A stretch of 64,000 bases of DNA from Ulota crispa (GCA_963920765.1 OY987252.1:5379966-5443965), one strand, 5' to 3'. Shown: positions 24,406 to 38,519, numbered from the stretch's first letter. The notes: generated from the sequence alone by a model not told the origin. A program made the numbers and translations.

Positions 24406-25619
24406 ATTTATTCTAACATATAAATAAAATTAGAGCTATCTGCTTGGATCACGCTTCACAACTTCAAACAACTAATACTCATTCCTGGCCAAAATTATAT
24501 ATTTCCTTCAAACTTTAAAAAGCTATAAACCTCTGTCTTCTACCATTATCCTTGTCCAACTCTCTCCAAATTTCAAGTGTAATCTATCAAAACTTGAATC
24601 CGTCATGATTTTCTTGTTTCATTTATGGAATTTGGGTTTGACATACAAGAACATTATTTTAACAAAATTGTATGAAAAAGATATGTTGCATCAAGGTTTT
24701 GTATACCCATGGGAAAAAAGCACCATGCCAAATATTATGATAATGTGTCACATTAAAATTTACATTGAGTCATTAGACTTAAAGTTGGGTTTGTATTGCA
24801 ATTACTACCTTTGAACCTTCTTATTGTCTGTTGCTTGTCCATGAATGACAAAATCCTCTATACCTTTTGCAAAATTGAAATAGCCCTAAATATATCCATG
24901 TGGATAATGTATCTTGTAGCCATTATCTACCAATCATAAGGTGCATTCTTCATCCAAACAATGTGGACACCACCACATTAAGATATCCATACCATTAAGT
25001 AGGTGGAATTTCCTTCTTGTTGCACTCCCTTCTCAAAAACCTTCTACATTATTTTGGTGACTATAGGTTAGATTTACAAAATGTGTTTTATGTATATAAA
25101 TTTGGGTGCCCTCCAACCATGTCATTTCTTAAAAAGGAATTATAAAATTTCAAATGGAAATTGAAGCAATAAATGATGATTCAAATATAGAACAGCAAAA
25201 GTCATCTAAGCATGTGCTAAAAACCAAACATAACGCCTGATGCCCTCCATGAGATTCTCAAATAATGACCTTATGATCGATGTTCTTTCAATTGTTGGTT
25301 TTGCTCAACCCCCAAAGGATTTAGCCATTTTTTCAATGATTTTCACTCAAAGCTGCCACTTTTGGGGGATTAGTAAGAAGGATTTAGGATTTTCTTTAAA
25401 ATTTGGGAAATCCAACCATAGGATCTTACCCTCAACTAGATTAGGTACTTGTGGAAAAAAAATCAGGTCATTCTAGATGGAGATGAGTGAGATATTTACA
25501 TCTAGAGTGAAAAAAAAAGTTTTTTTCATGCTACCCCAAATTTTCAAAAGCCTTTGACCACTCTTATAACAAAAAATTGCTCTAAGCAACTTTGCACTTT
25601 GTTTTGTCCATGTGTGAAA
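24406..25619. other. AT-rich stretch without a gene
   Basis: Only short frames at chance level. Nothing recognisable on either strand. Confidence 0.4.
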
Positions 25620-26251
25620 TCAAGTTAGCTATGTGTGGGAGAATTTTCAAATCAATTGGAACTACACAACACAGGGGAAAAATTAGTAAGTAAAATGAAG
25701 TAGAGAATGAGTCAAATCACTAAATTGTTATGAATTAAATTATTAAAATGAAGATTGCAAATCCTAATGGCCAAAATATTGTGATAAACAATCTACTTCC
25801 TTTGGTTTTATTTTTTTCCAAAATGTTGAAAATTGAATAAAATAAAGGACTTCAAAGTTTATTCTAAAGTAGAGAACTCATAACTACCCGTAAACAACAA
25901 ATCCTCATAAATTTCATCTCATTGATTGAAATTGAATGATTCAAAGCTTCTCGCTTATAAAAAAATCTAAAGAACCAATTTCAAATTTTATTTTTTTTAT
26001 AAATTAAATTATAAAGAAGTTTTTGGGCTGCCCGAGCGAGTAGTCCTCTCCAAATTTTCATAAAGTCTTGCGTAACTTCTTCAATAATTGTCAAATTGAG
26101 GAAAAAATTAGATGCCCACATAGATCTTTGAATTTCCCGCCTTCAATAAAAGTTTCAAAAATAACACAAAGCAGCTTATCCAAAGGTACATGCCCAAACT
26201 CCCACTTGTTCCCTAAAGGGACAACAATCCTTTAGGGGTTAACCCCTAAAG
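25620..26251 (-). repeat. Dispersed ~640-bp repeat, minus-strand copy 1
   Basis: It aligns by eye, in the same order, with 27960-28590 and 37690-38335: gaaattg/aataaaataaagg..ttcaaag, the attcatcaattgaatgattcaaagctt-type core, then a tgcccaaa end. It ends at a perfect 22-bp palindrome (26230-26251, centred on ggggttaacccc). Confidence 0.55.
26230..26251. repeat. Perfect 22-bp palindrome at a repeat end
   Basis: Each half is 11 bases (ctttaggggtt) and the halves are exact reverse complements. It sits at the terminus of the dispersed repeat. Related cctaaagg/aggggtaaacc sequence is found at other copies. Confidence 0.7.
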
Positions 26252-26454
26252 AACCAATTGCCCCCTCAGTGGACAAATCAACCTTGAATAAGTGCATATG
26301 ACTAACCCAATTCTTGTATAATTTGAAACTTTTGAAGTTGGTGGGGAATTCAGAGATGTACATGCATTAATTCTTAACTTCATTCCAACATTTATTGAAG
26401 TTATGCATGAATTTATGAAAAAACGGGGAAGGTGGGGCAATCTGGGCAGCCTCA

Positions 26455-26595
26455 AATACTTCTTTAAAAAATGCATTCTTATAAAAATTCTAGAATTGAT
26501 TCTTTAGATCTTCATATATGTGAAAAGCATTGAATCATTTGATTCTAATTCATGACTGAGAAGTTTTAGTTTCTAGGTACGTATGGGACTTCCAA
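26455..26595 (+). repeat. Partial copy of the dispersed repeat
   Basis: It contains ttctttagatctt, then gcattgaatcatttgattct and gagaagttttagtttctagg, which match the core of the 2972-3600 copy. It lies head-to-head with the minus-strand copy at 25620-26251. Confidence 0.45.
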
Positions 26596-27959
26596 ACCTC
26601 CATTCCTTTTGCCCCTTGTCAAAGTTGGTGCTTTGATTGTTTTTTGGGCTTCTTGTTTTCCAAACTTTAGTAGACTAAGACTCCTTGGTTTCCACCCTCT
26701 AGATTGTAGTGATCCAAATTTCTCAATGTTACATAAATCTTGCAATCTTGTTTAATGTAATTGCAAATTTCATGGCCTTACGGCATTGCAAGATTTTCCA
26801 TTGTATGATCCACACTTCCAATTCATATGAAGATTCTCCCACATTTACCTAACTTGATCTTCTTCATGGAAAAAATAAACCTTGACTTTGCTTGGAGCCA
26901 CTTTTTTGATTTAGGGGCAATCAAAGGCTTTTGAAATTTTTGGGCAGCAAGGAAAAACTTCTTTTTGCACTTCAAATCTCAATAACTCACTCTTCTACTA
27001 CTACAAGAAGATAAACTTTTAAAAGATGTACCTCCCATAGTCTAAAACATGATCCTAAATTTGGATTTCCCACAAACACTTTTTCTTGGAACCTTTCTAC
27101 TCATTTCCCTAAAAAAGGCAGTTCTCAGTGATATTTGGAGAAAAATGGCCTTGATCCTTTAGGGGCTATGGAGCAAAATCATTGAGAATCAAGATTAAAT
27201 TCTAAGATAATTATGAGATCTTTCTTTTCTCAAAATTTCAATGTTGAATTACCTACTTACGTCCAACTTGTGCAAAGGCTATATTTATATACATATAAAT
27301 ATATGAGAACCTTAGAATTATTTCAACATATATTTTTTTTATTTGTCAATTTACTGAGATATCGTTTGGGGCATTTTAAAAACATGTTTTTTAGAAGGAA
27401 AAAACAAACTTTTGCAGTTCTTTGAAAAGCACTGATGTGTTATGGTAAAATGGTTATAAAAAATACCATTTATGTAGGCGTACTCTTCAAGAAATGAACA
27501 TGGATTTTGTAGATCACAAAATATGGTGGGGAAGTTCATAGTGGGGTTCCAATCCATGCATACATTACACATGAGATTGCAAGTCAATGCTAAGAAAGCC
27601 CATCTACTTCAATTATATGGATTTTATTATATTCCATTATTTTATCGACCTATGCATTTTAGTTTCAAGAAAAAAGGTACCTCCTAGGATAGTTTATGTA
27701 CTTAGAGCCATAAATGAGTTGTTCCACAATCTTCATTTTGAAAAATCTTATTAGACGATTTATTTTAAGAAAAGAGATTGTACCTGAAATTCTATGGTGG
27801 TATATTGCTTTGGTTTTAGAAGATGTGGAAAATAAACTAGAAGTTTCTCCCTACTGAACTGGAAGATAGAATGATTTGAATGGACTTCTTGGGTGTTCTA
27901 GAAAACAAGGCAGCTACCTCCAGAAGATGCGATTCATAAGGGGAAAGGGCCATATTGGC
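26596..27959. other. AT-rich stretch without a gene
   Basis: Short overlapping frames only. No domain, repeat boundary or RNA gene is supported. Confidence 0.4.
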
Positions 27960-28590
27960 GGTGCTTCTCTAGATTCCATATTCCACCTAAATAGGGCACA
28001 TGTCAAAAAAGTTCCAAGTCATTTGAAATTTTGAAACAAATGGGAACAAATAGGAAGAAGACATAAGTACATAATGATTTGGAATATGAAATTGTCCATG
28101 GTTTAATTAGGTAAATGACAAATGCCAATATAAAGAGCCGTATTGTTGTAATGAACGGGTTACATCCTGTGAATTGCTTTTTTTCCTTAACAATTGAAAA
28201 AATATTAAACTGTAGGTCTTCAACATTGACTTTAGAATACATGATCTGTAACTGCCTGCAATCAAATACTCCTCATAACCATCACTTCAGTGATTCAAAC
28301 AGAATAGTTCAAAGCTTCCCATGGACATAAATCTCATGAACTTGTTCTGAACCTTAATTTTTGAGATAAATGAATTTTAAAATGCAATCAAAGATTTGCG
28401 TTGACTACAAGAAGTAATGTACTTGACCATATTTTTTGCCTCCAAATATTGAGCATTGTGAAAGTCAGTGCACATGAAAGAAATCTCTTATCCATGTTTT
28501 CTATTAGAATTTCAATTCAAAGCATATAAATCTCCAATCATGGATATTTGCCCTAAATTTCTATATTGCCAATAAAGAGATCTACGTCTT
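27960..28590 (-). repeat. Dispersed ~640-bp repeat, minus-strand copy 2
   Basis: From ccatattccacctaaatagg through aaatgccaatataaagag, the acaattgaaaaaatattaaa block, the tgattcaaa...agcttccc core, and tgcacatgaaagaaatctc to tatttgccctaaat, the order follows the 37690-38335 copy. Confidence 0.55.
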
Positions 28591-31500
28591 TTACAAGCTC
28601 AAAGCCTATTTGCTATAGTTAGTACTGTTTACAATATGGTATTAAATTTTACTGTAAAATTCTAAAAAAGGCTGTGTGGTCTAGCTTTTGGATATGCTAT
28701 GATATATTGTAAGTTTATCATTTGAATTTTAAATATGGCTAATCTATATATAAACTCAATTTGTCCAATTTCTTCATATTTGTAAGAATTTATTAAAAGA
28801 AACCAAAAATTCCTTCTATTACATACTCGCAATTGATATACAATATGAAACCAATAACAAAGACATGAATTAAAAGGTCATTTTCTAAGTGGCAATTTTT
28901 TTTCATAAGCTTAAAATATTTCTAAATTGTAGGGGATATATTTAAAATACTTTCAAATGTAGAGAAATGACTAACATTAAAAGTTTACACAACCCCTATT
29001 TGTGATGGCTAATTTGTTATTATAATATCCTACCATAACATTCTTACATGCCTTAACCCTTAAAGGCCTGTGCATCCACTTTTTGCATGCGCCTTGGTCA
29101 ACTTTGAGTATAACTTTCAAAATATCAATTTTTGGTACATGGTTCAAACTATTAAATGAAGTTTGACAAGTTTTCTTTCTATTCCATTTGATTTTTTGAA
29201 AAATGTCAGAAATTGCAAGAGTTAATTCCATTGAAAGCTCCAAGTGTTAGAATCCAAATAAAACAATATGGTGTGTTTTTCATTCATATTTTCTACTTGT
29301 TTAATGCATTTTAAATTTAAACTACAAAAGTATGTTTCTCATTATACCATTTAGTTTTCGTAGAAATGACAGATTTTTTTAATGTATGTTCTAATTGATA
29401 TGATTTTATTTGACATTTAGCTTCAAAAAATCACAATAATTCGAATTTTTCATCAAATTTATTGAAAAATTTATCATAAATAGAAAATGAATGAGTCTTC
29501 CGGCCAAAAATATCAAAATTCTATAAATTAATTAAATATAAGGATAAACTTGGTTTGATAGTTGAAAATAACTTCAAATTCTTAGTTGTGGCTGTTTTGG
29601 GTGTAAAAAATAAAATAACCAATAGAAATTTTTTCACACTACTCTGTAATGCTACTTGTACCTTTTGAAAAAAGTTCAAATAGTTTGGATTTCTTTTGCT
29701 ATTTTAACTTCTTTATGTTCATTTTTTGAAAAAATTTGATAACAATTACAATTTTTCATGAAACAAATTGAAATTTCTTGCGATGATATATCATTCATAG
29801 TTTCAAGCATTAAAAATGTAATTTTTCTAACACACTTCAAAAGACAAAATTGAGCTTAGACATGAGGTTTGACCATGTCAAAACAAATCTAGTCTTTTAG
29901 GAGTTAACTTACTCATACCAAAGTACAAGGTATTTCATGCACCTTGTAGTGCCTTCACATATTATATATGGTTCTTGTATGATTTGTGTGTCCTATGGAC
30001 AATCTTTGGAAAATGATCCATTAAATGCTCAAATCCATCTTCAAAGGTCTTTTGATAGTACATGTATGAATAAATAAATGAGTCTCACCACAACATACTT
30101 TGAATGTTTGACAAAAGTTATAGGGAATCGTCGGTCCAACAAAAGCAAAACCATTTCAATCCAAACTATGAAAAACGCTTCCTCCATAAGAAAACAATTA
30201 TTGCTTTTTCTCGGCGCACTCTAATTTCAAACTTTACTCATGCAGTACAATATTTGTCTTTGTTGAACCCCTAAATCCCTAAGTGTCCCCTTGAGGGACA
30301 AATGGGATTTTGGGCATGTATGTACAACCTCAATTTTTGTCTTGATTTTTTGAAACTTTTTTTGAGGATAGGAAAACACATTAGCTTTTGGAGAATATAA
30401 TTTTTATTCTAGTCACTGCCCAAAAGCAAAAGTTGTGCCTAGATAAGCAAAGAAATTATGCAAATTGGGCAACAACAAAAAAATTACAAAATCTTATTTT
30501 CTTTTTGTTTTTTGCTTTTTTCTTCATAAGTTATAGTTTTGTCTACATCTGAAGCTTTAATCCATTCCATTTGGACTACCTATGAGAAAGTTGTGGACAA
30601 TCTTGTTGTCATTTTTACTTGACATTTATGTTTTTAAATATCCATTTGAAATGCTATTCAAAGAATCAGAGATTGTTGCAGTCATTAAATATCACTATTA
30701 TTTAACAAAGCATAATAAGAACTTCCTATATTCCAAAGTATCAATTAATTCAAACCTAGTGTTTCGTAACTCTAATTCATGGTCTATTATATGTTGATTC
30801 AACATCTTTGAACCATGATGTGGCCTAGTTTTGTTTTGAATTGAAGTGTCTCAAAATTATCACTTAAAATATAAAAATTGAGTATTGGGGAAAAAATATA
30901 TTTTAATAAATTTAGCTGTAGGAAATTTTATTACACTAGTGTAAAAAAACATACAAGAAGTTTGTGAAATTCTTACTATTTACAATGTAAAATATTTGAA
31001 ATTAGAATGAATAAAAAACATGTTTTTGTCCATGTGTAATGCTGGTCAGGTACTCTTTAGATTGTGCTCTTTAGATTGTGTATTTGTTATGGTGTTTTTG
31101 CAAGAATGGGTTTCTTTTCTAGGATTTGCTTTTCAAATCGAAGTAGATGTACACTTTGAAATTCTCAAATTACATGTAATTATGCATTGCATGGAAAAGA
31201 AATTGTACAAGACCAACAATAGTAAATAATTCCAAAAAATGAATTGTCTACATTTTAGTAAAAGTTTAAATAAAAATCACTTCTAATGGCTGTAATGTTA
31301 GAATGAACTTAATTTTTTGTAGATTTGAAATTTCACAAGTATGTTATTCTAAGTGCTTTACAAATAATCCATATTCTATTTTATTTAAAAAAATGATTTC
31401 AGAAGTTCTCAATACTACTAGTATTTAGGCTGTTTGAGGCTGTTTGAGACCAAACTGGCACGTGTTTCTTGCAACAACTCGGCAACATTTTTGTAATAAA

Positions 31501-32205
31501 GTTTCTTTCTATAAGAGTTGGTACTCGTACTAGACATGTAAAAGTTTAGAACATGTTTGTACAAAATTGACCTTAGTGCTCTAGAAGTTAAAATATGAAG
31601 AAATCATTCCCACATGACATATATTTATTTCTCAATTTGATCATATAATCCGAATCTTTTTGTTTATTAACTTCTGATAGAAATAAGTAACATACTAATG
31701 ACGTGAGTTTCCCTTGTAGAGGAAAAAGAGAAATAAAATAATACAAATTTACAGTATAGTATTATTTTCATAAACGTATGTTACATGCATTGCAGACTAG
31801 TTAGATTTAAAAGTAATCATAAACACCAAAAAATGTCAATGGATACTTAAGATACAATATTGTTAAAGCAGGTACAATGAAGAAGTGGAGTAATGCAATG
31901 AAGATCTAAATTATGTACATACAAATATATATGTAAATAAATGAATATAAAAATAAATAGATACATAAATATATACATGTACGTATATGTACTAGTATAT
32001 AAAATAATGATGTGTGTCTGTTTGCAAATTTGATGAATCAATTTTTAGTGCAATTCTCACCTAGAAACACATCAAAGTACACCCTAAACCAAAACAAAGA
32101 AATTAAATAACATAATAGAAGAGAGGTTTAACCAAAGCATAAAATTTGGCCGAAAATGGGTGTGTAAAAGTAGTGATGCAATTTTCTAAATCTTTATCCA
32201 TGTTG
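28591..32205. other. AT-rich non-coding stretch with repeat fragments
   Basis: No gene is visible. A partial copy of the dispersed repeat's end (aacccctaaatcccta, then gggattttgggcatgta) lies at about 30264-30400. At 31910-31995 there is a TA/AATA-rich microsatellite-like patch (ataaataaatgaat). Confidence 0.4.
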
Positions 32206-32304
32206 AATAGATGCTAAATAAATGCCAAATGGATCTTAATTATATGCCACATGGATACTACATAGAAGTTAAATAGATGCTAAATAGATGTTAAATGGAA
32301 TTTA
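32206..32304 (+). repeat. 11-bp minisatellite, nine units
   Basis: Nine back-to-back 11-mers of the type aatagatgcta, aataaatgcca, aatggatctta, catggatacta and so on, with no length change across 99 bp. Confidence 0.8.
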
Positions 32305-32428
32305 TGTCTACACGAGATTGTCAAGTCTTTTAGCAAAAACAAACGAACTATGGTAATTACACTTTGCATTTGTTACAATTTCTATTTAGCATATAGACAA
32401 GGATCCAAAATAAAAATAGAAACCCATG

Positions 32429-32494
32429 TAGCCTCCATTTAGCATCATTTTAGCATCCATGCAGTATCTATGTAACATCAACTGAACATCTATT
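32429..32494 (-). repeat. Same 11-bp minisatellite, inverted, six units
   Basis: Units tagcctccatt, tagcatcattt, tagcatccatg, cagtatctatg, taacatcaact and gaacatctatt are reverse complements of the 32206-32304 family, again exactly 11 bp each. Confidence 0.75.
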
Positions 32495-32962
32495 AAAGTT
32501 TACGTGTAGAAAACATTCCTTGTACTACTTAGCTAGTGCATATTAATATTTATGTAAAAGAAACCCATTTGTAACTTTTGCACTTATACATAGGTTTTTT
32601 TTTTTCTTAAATTTGGTAGAGATTGTACCCAAAGTATTCCTTTCCGTTTCTTTTCTAGTTAAGTGGAACCTCAAGGTGACACTAATTTTTGATCAAAATC
32701 AATTTAAGAATAAATACATGGAGTTGTCATAAACAATGCTTGCGTACTCACTAACCTAATTTTTTTCTGTAATATGATCTTCTATTGTATTGGATTGATA
32801 AATCCATTTCTAGTTTGATTCCTACTTGAAAATAGTGTAGAGTATAGAATCAACCATATTAAAATGAATTAAAGTAGAGCAGAGATTAGTGTCAACCAAC
32901 ATATAAAATGAGGATAAAAGTAAATGTACAAAACATATAAACATGTTCCTTAATCCTTACAA

Positions 32963-33017
32963 AATGGATGCAATGTGGATAATAAATGCAGTGTGAATGG
33001 ATGCTACGTGGGTGCTA
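32963..33017 (+). repeat. Same 11-bp minisatellite, third block
   Basis: Units aatggatgcaa, tgtggataata, aatgcagtgtg, aatggatgcta and cgtgggtgcta, in the same orientation as the first block and about 650 bp downstream of it. Confidence 0.7.
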
Positions 33018-33149
33018 AAATGAACCGATGTTTTCAACCATAAAAGTACTAAACACCATTGGGTAGCTCACTTTCATTTATTTTGTCATTTTTTTCCTTT
33101 GAATTTATCAAACATGATGTGCCTGAAGAGTAGCTTTGCACCCCAACAA

Positions 33150-33365
33150 TTTCCAAACATGTTGCCTTCATGGTTCATAAGTTATTGTAAGATTTGTAAT
33201 TTTCTTTGCTTGACAATTGGCCAATCTTTAGAATTTTCAATTTCTGAATTTTTTTTTTTGAAATTAGTACTTTAAATTCTTACATACTTGGATCCCTTTG
33301 AGTCATTTAATTTTGATCCATGAGATGAAAGCTAAGAGGGAACCTTGCTTGCGAACAATTTAGGG
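33150..33365 (+). repeat. Partial copy of the dispersed repeat
   Basis: It holds the core gagtcatttaattttgatcc followed by atgagatgaaagctaagag, matching the 2972-3600 copy. Confidence 0.45.
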
Positions 33366-36300
33366 TTATCTACTCTAAAATAAAGTTTGAAGACCAGTAT
33401 TGTATTAAATCTTCAATATTGTAAACCTTGTACTAAACCCAAAGACGTAGATTGTCTATCACAACAGTATAATTGTTGGAATTGGAAGTGTTCATTTCCA
33501 TAATAAAATTCTTAACAATTTAGTGATATGAATCATTCTCTTCATTTTTGTACAGAATATGGTTTTTGTATGTGTTTTACAATTCCATTTGATTTGACAA
33601 GCTTCAAGTGTGTATTAAACTGGCTTTGAAGATGAAATTCATAAAATTACGACCATGTTGGAGTTATTTGCATACAAATATGCCATTGTGAAGTGTAAAT
33701 GCCCAGATTTTTGTACAAACAAGGATTGGTTTTAAGTGAATTGAAACTTGAATATCTAACAATCTAGATGGTGAGAAGTCCTAATTTTTTCTCCACATCC
33801 TTTGTTCCTCACTATATTTTAAAAAGAAACCCATATTTAAGAATTTGTGAAGAATGAAAGAATATTAACAAGAAATAGTAATTTGAATTTATTAGATATC
33901 AGGCTTAAACCATTCCAACCCTAATTTAAGAATTTTTCAAAATTAAGATTTTATAAGCAGGAGAGAAAATTAGTACCAAAGTTTGGAAATTTCAAGTGTT
34001 TTGTGTTATTGTCACATAAAGTTAGAGAAATAATTGATATGAAGTATGTCAATGAAATTGTTAATATAGAACAAGTTATCCTAGTTGCCCAAGTAGTCCC
34101 ATTTGTCAAAAAAACAAAACTTAATGTTGATTGATGATTCTAGTTTAATGATTGGGGCAATTTGCAAGCAAAAATCACTAAATCAAGTTTGCACTACTAA
34201 CATTATCAATTGATGAGCATGAAATGCTTAGAAAATATCACCAAATATGCCATGCAATTCACTTTGTTTTACAAATAAACATTTGTGTTAAGTTTTACAA
34301 AAATCAAATCAATAAACAAACACGGGTTTCTTTTTGAAACAGAAAAGAAAACAAAATTCCGGGTTTCTTTCAAAAAGAGAGGGAGTACTAGTATAGTACA
34401 AGATCTTGCATCTACATGTGTCAAAAAAAAATTCTTAAATTTCATACTTGCACTAGTAATGGGAATTTGGGAACTATTATGTAAAGAAATTGTGCTTAGT
34501 GCTATATGGATTAAATAAATCTTATCATATATTAAAAAACATTCTCAATAAACTACCCTAAATGGAGTCTCCATTAACCATTTGGCTATGATAAACAGTT
34601 CTACCAACTATTGTATTGTAGTAAAAAACAATTGTAAGTGTCAATCCGTGTGAGTGTAGTTTAGATAAAAAAAATTAAGTGGGTGTCCACTTAGAAACAC
34701 AATGAATTACAACTTGAACAAAATCCAAAAAAAATTGAACATTTGAGTAGAGTTCAAGTTCATCAAAAATATGAAGAATTAAAAATAAAGTGGATTGCAT
34801 TTGCAATGGAGAAAAAAATGGTTAAGACTATAGTACACTATAGGTTTAGGGAAATTATGAAACTTTGACAGAAGTAATAATGCTTAAGTCACAAATTGGC
34901 TCTTTTTATATATAAATCTTACCCTATGTTAAAGGAGAACTACTATTATAATGCATGGTCATAAATGTAAGGGCTGAGTTTATATAAATAGAACAAGTGC
35001 AATGTAAAAAATTGCAAGATTTGTATGAATAAGACATATAAAAATATAGAAGTCCAAATTATGGGAAATGTAGTGGTGGAAAGGGTAAAAGTAAAATAAT
35101 TATATGAATCAGATAGATAAACATAGAGAACTCAAAATCCTTTTTTTTTTTTGGGGGGGAAGCTAGTAAAATTGTATAAAGTAGTGCGCGTTGAAAATAT
35201 GTGATATATATATGTATATCTTATCTCTATAATAAGCTTGGTTCTATTAGTTGGGTAGTTGCAAGCAAAGTATGATTTTAAAATTTGTGATTGGCCAAGG
35301 GCCAAGATTCAAAGCAATAAACATGGATATTGTGTGTGAAAGGACATTTTTGCTGAACCCATTGAATATTTTTTCAACTTGATTTTGAAATGCACGAATA
35401 AAGGGGTTGAGAGGGAGATGAAGATGCAAATTGGTTTGAATCTAAAGTTGAATTTGAGTTTAAATTATTCCATGGACATGTTTTTAGGGTTTAGAAAGTG
35501 GCCTAGGGATAGCATGGGCACAATAACCTTTCCGCTGGAACAACGGGTGCACGTGTCCACTAGTATAAAAATAACATAATAGAAGGAGATTTCAATGGAA
35601 GACAAAAAAATTTAAACAAAGCAAATTATAAGTTAAATCTAAGTGCAAAAATGGACGAGAACCAATAGGTTTTCAAATTTATTTTTAAAGTATGATTGAG
35701 AAGTTGTAATACATGGATTGTGTTTTAAATTAAATATTAATTGATCATAAGAAGACTCACATTTACCTTTACTAAGTAGGTTCACAAACCGTAAAAGCAT
35801 TTTCAACCAATGCCCAATGCAACCCTAATGATTGATTTGTATTTGAATATTAGTCCAGATAAAATGGTTCTCTTTAAAATGAAAATGAACATATGCTAAA
35901 TGGAGCTACCATCACACATGTAGCATTGTTGTATGGATTTACAAACTTGTACATGACACATTGGTTGGTGTTGTGTTTGTACAATGATTTTGTAGTTGAT
36001 CCCATGTTTGCATAATAAAATTTCATTGCAAGTTTAATTGGAATTAAAACCCTAGAAGATTGAGTTACATCTTTATCAACATTGCTCCAGAATAGCTATT
36101 TTTAGTGGAAGTATGAAATGTATGTTTGAAAACACATTGAGGCAAAGGAAACTGTACGACATGTTATTCTTTCAACCTCCAAAGATGTTGATAAATTTTC
36201 AATTATTTTTGCCATGCATCCGTAGAATATTAGACTGTGGAATGACAAAATGGCATTTTATAAGGTTGCAAAAGTCTAGGCAATTGCACCTCAGCGGGTT

Positions 36301-36599
36301 TTATGTGCACAAATTTTTTTTCTAACTGGTCAAAACTCTTGGATTCATTATGGAAGTGGAATTGTGTACGTGCATGAAAATATGAAAGAGAACTATAATA
36401 GTATACCGCATAGAGAAAAGAAGAGAAGCACTTACAATTTAAAAAAAATCAAAATAATAAATTGTTTTGAATGTAATAACGGAAATAGATAACACCATGA
36501 CAGATAGATTGTTTTGATGTCACAATAAACTGACATCTACAATATGTATTTTTATTAAAAATGTTAAGCACATAGTGTAATGAAGGACTCCAATGTCTT
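33366..36599. other. AT-rich stretch without a gene
   Basis: Frames are short and near chance on both strands. One T12G7 run lies near 35142-35160. Nothing else can be supported. Confidence 0.4.
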
Positions 36600-37000
36600 G
36601 TTTAATGTATAGAATCCGTACTTACCCACAAACAGGAAATCCTAAGAACTGTCATCATGAAAATCCAAGTGGGATTATTTAAAGCTTTTCACATATTTTT
36701 TATTTTGGACATCCACTCTCAAAGTTATATTTGGGGAAAAAAAGTTGGAGAAATTTCTTGATAGTTGGCAATCCCCTTGTATTTAAATGGTTCAAGCATT
36801 ACTTCTTTATCAAATTTGAAAGCACATAAAAATGAAATGACCACGCAAATTCTTGAATTCCTGGTCATCCATAAAACTCTCAAAGATCCACACAAAGAAG
36901 TTTAATTGTATCTATAATACCGTAAGGTTTTTGAGAGTTCAAACTATCAAAGACAAGAGTCATAATAAAATGTGGACAAAAGCAAAACTTAGGGGGTTAT
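36600..37000 (-). repeat. Dispersed repeat, minus-strand copy, decayed
   Basis: acttacccacaaacaggaaa, cctaagaactgtcatcatga and ttaaagcttttcacat correspond to the reverse core. Both ends are unclear. Confidence 0.35.
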
Positions 37001-37689
37001 ATGCTGAATGTTACTTGTGATACGTGCATGCAAAATGGTATATTTAATGAAAATCTTACCCAATGCTTAACAACGTTCTTTATATGAATTTTAACCTACT
37101 CTAAATGGGAATGTGTACTTAGCAATGTTGAATAGAGATAAACAATAGGGATTATATAAAGAAAAATGAAAAAAGCATACTAAAAAGGTTGGGCTTAGTG
37201 ATATAGTGTTGAAAGGAACAAATTACAATTAAACTTTTGGTTGTACTAATAGCTCTTCCACATATTTTCCATTTGATTTGTAAATTGTAAAAAATATCAT
37301 CTAGTGGAGTGTAACTACATATCAAACTCCTTGTACGATACCAAACATGTCATAGTCTAGCATTGCACCAAGAAGGTTTGGTGATGAAATGGACAAAATT
37401 AGCGGATCCTTCTTTAACCTTTGAAGGACCAAACATTGTTTTCACCAAAAATGCTCAAATATTGCCAATTTTAGAGCATCAACCTAATTTGAAAATACAA
37501 TTTTAGGCATATGAAACCAAACAATTTTGCGTTATGATAGTTGTGGAAGATTAGGAAAAAAAATCAAAATTTTTCACCACGTGGATTGGAAGATACAAGG
37601 GTTTGAATATTCAAAATCGCATTTTGTAAAACCATACAGCTGCTCTTCAAAAACTAAAACGCCAAAGAAAAAAAGGCCTTATGGGTTGT

Positions 37690-38335
37690 ACCTTGCTAGA
37701 TTTAATATTCCACCTAAGTAAGGTTCATGTCAGAAAAGTTTCAAATCATGTGAAATTATGCAACATATAGGGAAAAAATTGTAAATAAAAAGAAGTATAG
37801 AACTATGAAAAACACAAAGTTCCTTAGAATCTAATTAAAGAAATGAAAAATGCCAATCCCAACAATCGTAGTGCTGTAATAAGTAGTTTACATCCTTGGT
37901 TTGTGTCTTTTTTCCAAAATAATGAAATTTTAGTAAAATAAAGGGCTTCAAAGTATATTTTAGAGCACAGAATCTACAACTGCTCACAAGCAGGAACTTC
38001 TCATAACTTTCATGTCATTGTTAAATACAGAATGATTCAGAGCTCTCCACTTTCACATGAACCCCCTTCACCATTTTCAAATATGTATTTTAAAAAAAAC
38101 GTGTTATTTAAAATGTGCCTGAACTGCTCGCCAAGGGAGAAAAGTATTTATTAGGCCATATCTTCTAATTCGTACTTCCAAATGTCATGAAATTTAGTGC
38201 ACATGGAAGAGAATTTTGTTTGCACATTCTATTAAAACTTCAACCTAAAATGCAAAAAATCTCCAAGCACATGTACGTGCCCAAAATCACCATGTTGCCT
38301 AAAAAAAGGGGGCTTTGTCTTTTAGGGGTAAACCC
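37690..38335 (-). repeat. Dispersed ~640-bp repeat, minus-strand copy 3
   Basis: It runs from taatattccacctaagtaag through gaaaaatgccaatcccaaca, agaatgattcagagctctcc and tagtgcacatggaagag to acgtgcccaaaatcacc and ttttaggggtaaaccc. It is the clearest partner of 27960-28590. Confidence 0.55.
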
Positions 38336-38519
38336 AAAATGAAACATGCAATGTATCAAAACATAATACTTTTACGTTGGTAATGCCAAGGTAACTTTCT
38401 ACAAAGCCTCCAGCCCTTCCAATTTGAGGCCAGCTTACCTTAGCTATGTGCATCCTCTGGTGCTGCCTGGGCCACCTTCAGAAAATTTCAAACTACACCT
38501 TCAACATAGGGGAACAAAA

